From the NCBI GenBank assembly GCA_905221605.1, contig CAJNDS010002438.1, positions 339,357 to 403,356 on the forward strand: DNA of 64,000 nt. Reading direction: 5' to 3'. Under the pieces are notes generated by a model, which ran no database searches, was not told where the DNA came from, and was given only the letters and a program-made list of their open reading frames with translations. The position numbers were made by a program, and so were the translations under genes. The DNA comes from Symbiodinium natans (Eukaryota > Sar > Dinophyceae > Suessiales > Symbiodiniaceae). Positions 31,161 through 40,250 of this stretch are shown here, one piece after another; the first letter of the stretch is position 1, and every line of letters begins with the position of its first letter.

Positions 31161-32291
31161 TGCCAGGAGCTCCTCCGGCACCTCCACGCCCTCCTTCGCC
31201 GCCAGCGCTTTCAGCGCGGCGCTGTCCGGGCAGAAGCACAGGCCCTGCCTTCCGGGTTTCTTGCAGCCCCCAGCTTCATCCCACCGCCGGATCGAGGTTA
31301 ATATCTTCATATCGTGTCTCTTGAGGGATTCACAAGCAGGATTCAGGGCAGGGGCAACAGCAAGAAGCCACGCAAAAAAAACGAGTGCCAGGAGGAGTGC
31401 TAGTGATGGAAAAGCTAGATGGTCAGACACAAACTGCCGACGTCCATGCTTTCGTAGATGCACATCATGTAACGGGCGGCCCACGGTGGCCCAAAATGAA
31501 GAATCCTGGCCTCAGCACTGCAGTAGCAGCTTCAGCGTGGCCCATCTCCTGGCAAAAGAGCCTAAGGCCTTTTTTCTTTTTTGCAACTGGGCTTGCAAAC
31601 ACGCCCTACCTTAAACCCTAGACCCTAAACCCTAAACCCTAACATGTCCTAAACGCACGTGATCCCACAGTCGTAGAAGCACGCAGGAGCGAAGGCCTCC
31701 TACAGCAGGACCCCCCCCCCCGGGGGCCTTAAACTCCTCGTACTTCTGAAGGATGGCAAGGCCCCGGTCTGGCGCCTCAGCTTGCACACAGAAGAAGAAG
31801 AAGAGTGCTGGCTATCATAACAGTAGTAATAATGATGGCACTAGTAAAAGAAATAAGAATAATAATAATAATAATAAGAATAATAAACAATAATAATAAT
31901 AATAATAACCCCCTACCGACCCACGAAGCCTTTGCCCTTCTACTTGCTCTTGAGAGGCAGCGTTGGCACCAGTGGCACTTGCCGAAACCTGTGAGGTTGC
32001 TGGCACGTTCGGCTCCTCTGGCTCCGACTCGGTCACGGACTCCGTGTCAGGCTCCGGAGGTGGGCCGTTGGGCTTCGCAGACTCCTCGGTCTGACTGCAC
32101 GGCGGTTCCTCGGTGCTCGGGGCATCTTGCTCCGGAACATCCTGCTCAGGGGCATCTTGCTCCGGGGCAGCTTCTGCACCAAGCTTCTCGGGGCTGTGGT
32201 CAGCGACATCGTCGGTCGCTGGCTCAGGCGGCGCGCGCAAAGGCTCGTCCTCAGCCTTTTCGCCCTCTTCCTGCGCCAATCTATCCTCCAT
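31150..32291 (-). CDS. Acidic Glu/Pro-rich protein, 5' part in at least three exons
   Basis: A true ATG at 32291 begins MEDRLAQEEGEKAEDEP, then an acidic repeat (APEQDAPEQDVPEQDAPS). Exon 1 ends near 31,914 at a GTAGGG donor. A 48-nt exon near 31,776-31,729 (APDRGLAILQKYEEFK) and an exon near 31,235-31,160 (GLCFCPDSAALKALAAKEG, EVPEELL) join in frame using GC donors after AAG and CTG. No known domain. A hydrophobic frame at about 31,440-31,350 in the intervening DNA (LALLLALVFFAWLLAV) may belong to another reading or be chance. Downstream exons probably lie in 28.8-31.1 kb. Confidence 0.5.
31797..31912. repeat. AAT/AGA triplet microsatellite in intron 1
   Basis: AAG then AAT triplets, interrupted, over about 110 bp next to the GTAGGG donor of the acidic gene. 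Confidence 0.8.
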
Positions 32292-32528
32292 GGCAGACGC
32301 CGGTCACAAGCATGTCACTGCATCACCACGGAGCTTGAACTTGGAGACAGCTGCGGTCGGCACATCTTTTTTTCATCTTGCAGTACCGCTAGTACAGTAG
32401 CCTTTGCACAGCTGCTCCGCTCCTCCCTCGCTACGCCTACAGCACAACAGAGCTGAATCAAGCATTCAAAAGCACACACGGGCCAGGTCCCAAAACTGCA
32501 CGCAACAGAAGACATCAAGCCTATGCGC

Positions 32529-32651
32529 AGTATACATTGGGATGTTCTCCCTTATGCTAACAACCCTTATTAATATAGGGATGATAGTAGGGGGTACTAT
32601 AATCCCTATTAAGGAGCTGTTAGCATAAGGGAGAACATCCCAAAGTATACA
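32529..32651. mobile_element. Family-B inverted-repeat element, best copy (B3)
   Basis: The arms TTGGGATGTTCTCCCTTATG and CATAAGGGAGAACATCCCAA are nearly perfect inverted repeats, extended by GCTAACAACCCTTATTAATA / TATTAAGGAGCTGTTAGC. It is flanked by a perfect 8-bp direct repeat, AGTATACA. It is about 107 bp and non-coding. It represents the intact form of the family. Confidence 0.92.
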
Positions 32652-32833
32652 GAGAGCAGGCCCCGTCACCCAGGTGCCTGGAGCCTACCGAGCGCTTGCC
32701 GATTCAGGCGCTTCATCACGAGATCCTGAGTTCGGCTGCAAGGGCGAAAGCAAACGGAGGACGCTGGAGCCCTTCACCGATTCGTTTCACTCTGGCCGCG
32801 GCATCGCGGTAGTTCAGCGTTGCGAAACTCCTC

Positions 32834-33140
32834 TCAAACAGGCTGACCAAAGTTCAAATCCAGAGCCATCACGGGCAGCGGACGCAGCAACCAAGCAACC
32901 AAACCGCTCCAGGCACTGATGGCAAGGTTCGCCGGGCTGAACTCTTCCATCTGTGAGAAAAGCTGGTGGCAGATGCCTGCCTCGGCCGCAAACTGGTGAA
33001 GCAAAACAAGTCTACCAGCAAAGGTATCGATGAGCTCATCAGCAAAGGTATGCCCCAAGCCAGCAGTCGGTTGTCGCGGTGGTTCAGCCTCAGACTCTTC
33101 TGACTCTTGCAATGCTAACTCAAAATCTTGGACAGCCAGC
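32834..33140 (-). CDS. Exon of an unidentified helical protein
   Basis: The open frame has ELAVQDFELALQESEESEAE, then TFADELIDTFAGRLVLLHQF and SQMEEFSPANLAISAW, with an acidic then amphipathic helical character. The segment starts right after the family-D element, whose end reads GGGGATTAG on the coding strand and could supply the acceptor. No family was recognised. Confidence 0.45.
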
Positions 33141-33284
33141 TCTAATCCCCTCCCCCTTATATACATATATACCCCCCCCCCTTAACCCCTAATATGAAAT
33201 ACTCCCATGATAGTTATATTATAGCAAATGCCCCAGTATATCAGGGGCTGGGAGGGGGGTTTGATATTAGGGGGAGGGGATTGT
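33141..33284. mobile_element. Family-D inverted-repeat element (copy D1)
   Basis: AATCCCCTCCCCCTTATA at the left is an inverted repeat of GATATTAGGGGGAGGGGATT at the right. The interior contains AAATACTCCCATGATAGTTA, shared with D2 (AAATACTCGCATTGTTATGT). It is about 144 bp long and abuts a candidate exon on its left. Confidence 0.85.
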
Positions 33285-33438
33285 TGGTAGGAAGAAGCAG
33301 CGACGCTTGTTCAGAGGCCGTGGCACAGCCAAGGACCAGCTGAGATCCGTCAGAGCCTGCATTGAGCGGATGAGGAATGTGGCCCAATTGGCCCACATGT
33401 GACCCCACGTTCCTCCTGTCCGCTGCCCAACCATGACA

Positions 33439-33534
33439 GACATGGGGATTTACGACAATAGGGGACCCCTGAAATAGACCCCAAGTAGTAGGAGAACCCC
33501 CAAAACAGGTACCACCCCCCCCCCCCCCAAGCAT
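33439..33534. mobile_element. Family-A inverted-repeat element (copy A6)
   Basis: The left arm ACATGGGGATTTACGACAAT is clear. The right arm is eroded into a poly-C tract. The interior AATAGACCCCAAGTAGTAGG matches copy A8. Confidence 0.6.
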
Positions 33535-33623
33535 GACTTCTGGCATTTCTGGCTGGAAATCCCTAAACCCTAAACCCTGAACCCCAAGTTTCGACGCAGG
33601 CGCGCAGCCCCCTGGCATGCCGG

Positions 33624-35306
33624 TCAGCAGCGGCGCAGGCGAGATATGTACATGGGCCCGTACGGTGTTCGATCAGGCAGAATCAGGACCTCGCCATGGT
33701 CAGCAATACTAATAATAAGAAGAATAGTAATTAGTAGTAATAGTAATAATGGTAATAGTAGTAGAAATAGTAATAGTCGTAATAATAGAATAATAGTAAT
33801 AAGAGTCGTATTGATATAAATAATCCCGTGAGTCTTCTAAGGGCCGGGCGCCGCACTTGGTCGCGTCAGCACCCTGCAGTAAACGTGACGCATCGTCAGA
33901 GAAGGTGTCCAGCTCAAAGCCCTTCCCAAACTTCTTCAAGAACTTGGCCACGACGCCTTGGTCGGGCTCTCTCGTCTCACAGGTTCGAAGCACACAAACC
34001 CAACGCACATATCAGCACAAATCCCACAAAGCAGCAGCCCGTGTTCGCGGCCAAATTGAGGGCAAGGCCGTCATTCTCCGCTTCCGCAAGGGCACAGGTG
34101 ACATACAGCACCAGGCCACCAGGCTTCACGAGGGCGGACGCTGCACGCAGGAGCTCCTCAAGACCATGGGATGCCTAAACGTCATAAAAAGGGGAGACCC
34201 AAGCGTGGTTTAGGATCCAGGGGTTGTTTTTGGTACACTTCCAGGGGTTAGGGTGTAGGGAGAGTCGGAACAAACTTGGGGTGTACATGGTGCGGAGCCC
34301 ACACCCTGCAAGGCATCCGAAGCCACACTGTGAATCTGAACCGAGGCTTGACCCATGTCCTGTCCTGAAGCTGGCCCCAAACACCCCAAAACCCTAAACT
34401 CCCTAAACTCCCTAAACTCCCCAAACTCCCTAAACTCCCTCAACTCCCTCAACTCCCTAAACTCCCTAAACTCCCTAAACTCCCTAAACTCCCTAAACCC
34501 TAAAACCCTAAGCCACCAGGCTCCAGCTGTCGCTCCGCGTTGGCCTTCACGGCCCCTTGAGCCCAGTGCGCCAGGGCCGAGTTTTGGTGTACCAGGTGCC
34601 GATCCTCGGGCACTCCATGATCTCAATGGCTCACGACCACAATAGGAGCTAGAAGAGCATAAGGAACCAAGTACTCAGAGCAAAATATGCTAAGCAAAAG
34701 GAAGAACAAGCACAAGGCACAGGTTTAAAAGCCTCCTGTCAGCTCAGCGTCAGAGGTACAGGGAGCATCCACCAAGACCCGATCGAATGGAGCTAGGCGC
34801 TGCAGAGGCACCGGTATGGATCCAGTGGCAGCATCGACATTCACCAGGCTGACGCATCCGGTGGCACCTGCAAAGGGGAAGGGTGCGCTCAACCCCGCAA
34901 AGTCAGAGAACAAATGTACTAAGCAAGGGAAGCCTGCGACCAGCATCTCTGACGGCAGAAAGGACGAGACCACCTTGTGCAGTCTCGCCAGTCGAGGGCG
35001 CGACATCTCGTTGCAGATCAGCCGCCCGCCGGGCGACTCTCCTTATCTGCACTCCATCAAGAGCGACCGGTTACCCTCCCTATGTCTTGGACTCTACCTA
35101 GGGTTGTCCATCGGACACTTAAGACCAGCATGTGCCCCCTAAACCCTAAACCCTAAACCCTAAACCCTACAGGAGGCCTGCAAAAAGCAGCGAGGCCAGC
35201 ATCAGTGACTTTCCACCAGGGGCGGCGCACAGGTCCAGCACGGAGGCCCCAGGCGAGGGCTCCAAAAGCGCCGCCGCCAAGGCTGAGGCTCCATCCAAGA
35301 AGTAGC
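33624..35306 (-). CDS. NSUN3/4-like RNA 5-methylcytosine methyltransferase, 3' six-plus exons
   Basis: Seven exons join in frame: 35306-35178 (YFLDGASAL; motif I VLDLCAAPGGKS), 35041-34925 (GGRLICNEMSRPRLARLHKV), 34867-34752 (SLVNVDA; motif IV FDRVLVDAPCTS), 34604-34524 (DRHLVHQNSALAHW), 34156-34069 (LVKPGGLVLYVTCALAEAEN), 33956-33826 (GVVAKFLKKFGKGFELD) and 33689-33624 (LPDRTPYGPMYISRLRRC, stop). Both catalytic Cys, in PCT and VTC, are present. DAPCTSDRH spans a splice site and resembles NSUN4's DxPCxxDRH. Known relatives methylate mitochondrial rRNA or tRNA; the target here is unknown. All six introns begin GC or GA. The 5' exons, including the start, lie right of 35,306 and were not found with confidence. 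Confidence 0.9.
33705..33815. repeat. AAT/AGT triplet tract in the last NSUN intron
   Basis: Irregular AAT, AGT and TAG triplets fill the GA-AG intron at 33,690-33,825. Confidence 0.75.
34385..34506. repeat. CTCCCTAAA nonamer array inside an NSUN intron
   Basis: About 12 units of a 9-bp telomere-like variant (CTCCCTAAA, with CTCCCTCAA and CTCCCCAAA), ending in a normal CCCTAAA. It fills part of the GA-AG intron 34,157-34,523. Confidence 0.92.
35140..35169. repeat. Telomeric CCCTAAA array in an NSUN intron
   Basis: Four units in the GC-AG intron 35,042-35,177. On the coding strand they start as GTAGGGTTTAGGG a few bases after the exon. Confidence 0.9.
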
Positions 35307-35324
35307 CTCGAGTATAAATAATAG

Positions 35325-35485
35325 TATACACACACACAGAGACATATATATATATATGTATGTAGAGATATATACATGTAGATTGCCGGTAAGATGTATG
35401 CGTATATATATATATATATATATGTATGTTAATGTACATATTATATATATATATATGCATATACAATCATATACATATACACATG
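35325..35485. repeat. TA microsatellite tract
   Basis: TA, TATG and CA repeats over about 160 bp, directly upstream of the NSUN motif-I exon, so probably intronic. Tyr/Ile-rich reading frames over it are artefacts. Confidence 0.8.
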
Positions 35486-35643
35486 AGCTTCAGCATCTTC
35501 AGCCCTGCCCGAAGAGCGTTCAAGAGCATTCGGCCCTCGATGTTGACTCGAAAGACAATTCATGGAAGCGAGCATCTCCGAAAACATCAAAAAGGGGGGC
35601 TTATGCCTTAGAGAACGTCATTGCCCTACAGTAATGAATTTGC

Positions 35644-35760
35644 TGGGGGGCTCAACAAAAATAGGGGACCCGCAAGATAGATCCCCAAATAGTCGGTTTC
35701 CTTTGTAATGAGATATTAGGACCCTAATAAGGTATCCCTAAGATCGGAAAGGCCCACATA
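35644..35760. mobile_element. Family-A inverted-repeat element (copy A7)
   Basis: The left arm GGGGGGCTCAACAAAAATAG and right arm AAGATCGGAAAGGCCCACAT enclose shared blocks (GATCCCCAAATAGTCGG, GACCCTAATAAGGTA). Confidence 0.65.
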
Positions 35761-35959
35761 CTGACACGCCGGGACTGCTCTGCGTGCCCAGGGGGCATGG
35801 CAGAAGTTCCTGCGAAGCTGGTAGTGCTTCTACCGCCTCATTGGGTACAAGCAGCCCATCACCATCCTCACAGTCGTCTACACATATGGGGGGGTGGGGG
35901 GGGGTTGCGAAGAATAGGGTGGTACTTTCTTTCCCTTGATTTTTTTTTGTGGGGGGGGG

Positions 35960-37110
35960 AGGGGGGGGGAGGGGGGGGTCCTAGAATCAGGGGTTTTTTG
36001 GATTTTGGAGTAATCTTGAGGGGTACCGGGCAATGCCCTCATGCAGATTTACGCAGGCGTGAATCTTGGTAAGTTCGGGCGCAGGGTGGTGCAGGGCTCG
36101 GTCCTGATCCTCGGCCGCATTGGCGCACGAGGACCCATCTGCATTCACGAAGACCAAAGGGATCTCCTCGTGTGGCTGCAGCCGCCGCGCCTGGGCCAAG
36201 TCCTCGCCATTCCCCACTATTCACGACTTCGTCTGCACGACCAAGTCAATCCCCTAAATTAGGGGGTTTTACAAAAAACAGGATACCCTAAGAATAGACC
36301 CCCAAGATAATTCCCGAAATCCCCAAATAGCAAGATTCCCGTATGATATGGACCCCAATAAGGTACCCCCCTAATTTCGGAAACCCCCAAAGCAAAGCAG
36401 CCAACAAAAAAAATCGTCAGAGTCCTCTCGTTGGCGCGGGGGCAAGAAGGGATTCAAGAGGGCGACGTGCTGGACCGGCTGGCGAAGGGCCCGAAGAAGC
36501 TCGGGCCAGCGCTCCTTCTCGGCTGGCACTGCGACACAGATGGCTGCTTCGCTACATTCCCCTCAAGCAAATACCAAAGTAGTCATGTTAACCTCATAAG
36601 TATATAAACCCCTCCTCGATTATGAGGTGAACATTTCCGTTTCGAACCACTTCCGAAGCAGCTCTTGTAGCTCTCCTTTCCGAAAGCCTTCGCATGGGTT
36701 GCCTGCCATCCAGACTCCCCGCGCAGGGACATGGCGCATGGGGCGGCGGCGGTTTCCAAGGGGCTTGGGAGCGTCTGACGTCTGGCTTTCCAGGTCTGAA
36801 GGTGCTCGCAAGCTTGGGGATGGGGGGGAGAGGGCACTGCCCATGCAACTAGCTCCAGTTGTGGGAAGTGAAAGTGTGAGAAGCAAGCCCGAAATGCATG
36901 ACATAGCATGACCAAGTCTGAGGGAGCTGTGCTGGTCTTGAGATGTCTTGAGCCTATCAGCAGTTATCAGCAAAGCCACTCTTCCGGAGCTGTCACCACT
37001 TGAAAGCTCCAAACCTCTCGTTGGGCTTTCGGTGCCTGTGCGTCCAGGCGGGCCAGCTGCCGCTGGACGTCCGCCAGAAGGGCCAAGAAGCGCTGGGCCC
37101 GGCCTTGACA
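35960..37110 (-). CDS. Cluster of candidate exons around element A8, protein not identified
   Basis: Three coding-looking minus-strand segments lie here. 37,110-37,010 reads RFLALLADVQRQLARLDAQA and ends at a GTGGTG donor. 36,545-36,410 reads AEKERWPELLRALRQPVQHV, then LNPFLPPRQREDSDDFF. 36,205-36,060 reads ARRLQPHEEIPLVFVNADGS and AEDQDRALHHPAPELTK. The second and third are separated by the family-A element at 36,262-36,389, which would be intronic. The first is a coiled coil. No function can be given, and the joins are not established. Confidence 0.4.
36262..36389. mobile_element. Family-A inverted-repeat element (copy A8)
   Basis: The left arm GGGGGTTTTACAAAAAACAG and right arm CCTAATTTCGGAAACCCCCA are inverted repeats with mismatches. 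The interior has AATAGACCCCCAAGATAA and GATATGGACCCCAATAAGG. It is about 128 bp and is flanked by candidate exons. Confidence 0.75.
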
Positions 37111-37119
37111 ACTCTTCAC

Positions 37120-38150
37120 CGAGACCGTAGCTGTACAAAAAGGTTTGTCCTACTTGACTTGTCCTGGCTCCTTTCAGAGACCCCCAAATACGAATTAATT
37201 TCAAGCGCAGCTGAGTTGTAGATTCGCATTGATCTCCTACGCAAGGAGCATGCGCCTCTTTCAGATGCCAAGAGGGGCCTAACGAAACTGAACCCTTCCC
37301 TTCCAACGGAGTCATGGAGCTCATCTGGCATACGCTGCTTTTTCGTCGAGGAATGCAGCCGTTGCTGGGTTTATCCATCTAGCCTGCACCAACTCTTGGT
37401 GGCAGGACCGCAGTGCGGAAAGCAGTAAGAAAGGGCGCTCCCTGTCATACGACACGTGTTTACTGAGAGCTGACCGCGGTCCACTGCTCATGAGTTGGGC
37501 GAACCCCTGGTTCTGCTGCTCACAACAAAACCGACTCAAACAAGACCTAGGACCTACGAATGGGGACCAGCCCGGGCAATGAAGTTCTCCGCAGCCAAAG
37601 CCCTGAGGCACATCGGGCACAGCGCGTCTACAAGCGTGGAACTGTACAGAAGACAGATTTCGAGAACTGATGAGTAACCCTGGGAACATTATAACGATAA
37701 GAATTGTTGATATTTCTACGACTAACATTCTTAACATTAAGATCATTCAACCTCCAACTGGTCGTGTTTGCAAAGTGTCGCTTTGACACCGGCTCGGGGT
37801 TGCTAACGCTGCCAGCCCCCCGGAAGTTGTGTTCTCTTGAGTCTCCGCCTACCCCCACTACATTCCAATGCTATTCATCATATTCATGATATTCATAATG
37901 CTCATAAATGTTGATTCTAATCAGTATAGTAACCATCAGTAACCCACTAGGCTATACTACACTTCCCTCCAGTTCTGAGCCCCGTAACTGGAGTATGCAG
38001 CCGCGCGAATGGGAGCTCTCAATCAAGGGCTATGACAGTACATTGCGCCTTCCTGCACTGCTTGTGACGATGCTGCCATCGTGCGCCATCGCTTGCATGG
38101 CTCTACACTCTTAGGCCACACCCATGCGGCGCTGCCACGACATCTGCCCA
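37120..38150. other. No gene recognised
   Basis: Minus-strand frames at 37,500-37,321 are open (HQELVQARWINPATAAFLDE) but carry no motif. 37,680-37,750 is AT-rich. This is the 3' flank of the SNF2 gene, and no polyadenylation signal could be recognised. Confidence 0.35.
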
Positions 38151-40211
38151 CTAGAGTCCAAGCTCTTGAGCAAAGTCGTTGCAAACTTCATCCTCGAAGC
38201 TCTTCCCCTTAGCCTCCTCGGCCTCACTCTCGGAGCTGCCCTCAGCTGCAGCTTCGGCTTCGGCTTCGTCGGCTGCTTCGGCTTCGCCGGCCTCAGCCTC
38301 CTCCAAGGCGCTCTTTTGGCCCCCGAACTCGTAGTCCAGCTGCATCTTGGAGATGTTGCACTTCACAATCTTCTCCTCCACCGTGTCCTTACATGCTTTT
38401 CACTGCAGCGCTCTCTCTCGATGCGTGAAAAGCGCCTGACTCCAATCCTGCTTTGAAGAAAAAAAAACATTGCTGGGGACAAGGCTTTCGCCATCATGTA
38501 GGTCACCGTGACTGGTCGAGTCTGACCCAGTCGGTGCGCCCGGTCCTCCGCTTGGCGGTTGTCCTCGCAAGTCGGTTTCTGAATTCGGGCCTAAACTTCT
38601 CGGCTCTCACTCGGGCTTTAGAGCCGTCTTAGGGCCTTAAGGGCCTTTGAAGGGGCCTTTAGGGCGTCTGGGCAACGGCTCTCCTGTGGGTTCCAGGACA
38701 AGTCCATGAGAACCACGTGGTCCGCCGCCGTCAGGTTGAGGCCTTGGCCGCCTGCCTGGCAGCCAGGGCATCGACTCTCAGGGGCTCAGAACTCTCCGTT
38801 TTAAGAAATAAGTAGGGGTGAGGGAAGTTGAGGGTTTTGGGCCTTCGTCGTTTTAAGAAATAAGTGGGGGTGGGGGAAGTTGAGGGGGTTTTGGGGTGGT
38901 GAGAATGGTGAGAAATGGACAGGTTTGCTGTGTGACGTGTCCAACTTGATGCAACCCGCTTTTGGAGCTCTAGGATGCCTTGGGGCTTTGAGGAGGAGAG
39001 ATGGGCCCGAAGATGCCCCAAAGTTTAGGGTTTAGGGTTTAGGGTTTAGGGTTTAGGGTTTAGGGTTTAGGGTTCCCACCCCCCCCCTGGCGTCCTTGAG
39101 TGAAGAGATCATGATGTCCACCCCAGAGCCCTCCTTCTGAAAGCTGTCCACCGTGGTCTGGCGGTCGCTGATCTTCGTGGTGCCATCCACGCGGACGAAA
39201 CGAAAACCTTTGGCCTGCGCTTGTTTCGGGTTTAGGGTTTTTTTTGCCACCTGTCTAGCAAAGCTCCACGGGGCAACCGAAGAGTTTTTTTCGCCACCCG
39301 AAGAGTTTAGGGTTTAGGGTTTAGGGTTTAGGGTTTAGGGTTTAGGGTTTAGGGTTTAGGGTTTAGGGTTTAGGGTTTAGGGTTTAGGGTTTAGGGTTTA
39401 GGGCAAAGCGTGACAGGGCGCTGGCTTGAACTGCATGCAGCACATCCTGTTCGCTGGGGGCGCGCCAGGTTGACTACCACACGCACTGAACACGAGCCGA
39501 CCGAATTGCCTTTCCCGCATTTGCCCTGGGCCCCAGCCACGACCAGCACGTCTAAAGTCTACAATTGCAAGGTGCATGTCAGGAAAGTTCGCAGAAGTCT
39601 CGAACAAGGTTCCGGAAGCTTTCGCATGTGGCACATTGGGGTTTTTTGTGCCTTTCACCGAGCTGATTGAAAGTGCACATGGAAAGGAAAGACAGGGTCT
39701 ACAGCACTTAGCTCAGGCAAAGCAGGATGCAGGGCAAGCTCTGTATGTCGGGATGCTTCTCGCGTCTCGCAAAGCCTACATCCTCCAGCCAGCAGCACCT
39801 TTGAGCCTATGAGGCCTGGTAAGTCCTGTCCTGACATTTCGAATAGTTCTCGCGAGCTTGTGACATTGTCTGCGAGCAACAGCAAACAGTAGGGGTTGCA
39901 GGGATTGTCGCTTCCACGCCATGAAGTCCAGAACGTCACACACAACACAGTCACTACACCTACTTTGCCTGCGATCCGCGCGTTGCTGCCGCCTAATTCT
40001 GGCAAGCTTTAGCCTTATGGGCCCCGGAAAACTACTTCATGCCAGCTCCTCCAGCGCACATCCGATGATGTCCAAGAACATGGTGAACTGCGAGAACACC
40101 AGCGTCTTGCGCTTCGCTTCCTGCTGACCTGGGGCGACTCTTCGGCTCGCCCTGCTGCAACGGCTGTTCAAAACAGGGGTGCCCCCCCCCCCTTTTTCTT
40201 TGCATAAATAA

Positions 40212-40250
<39 letters not shown>

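Noticed and set aside
32845-32872. tRNA-like B box (AGTTCAAATCC), also GGTTCGAATTC near 60,911
   Set aside because: No matching A box, cloverleaf stems or terminator could be formed around either.
39307-39404. Regular repeats as a CRISPR array
   Set aside because: Units are 7 bp in direct tandem with no spacers, in an intron of a eukaryotic gene.
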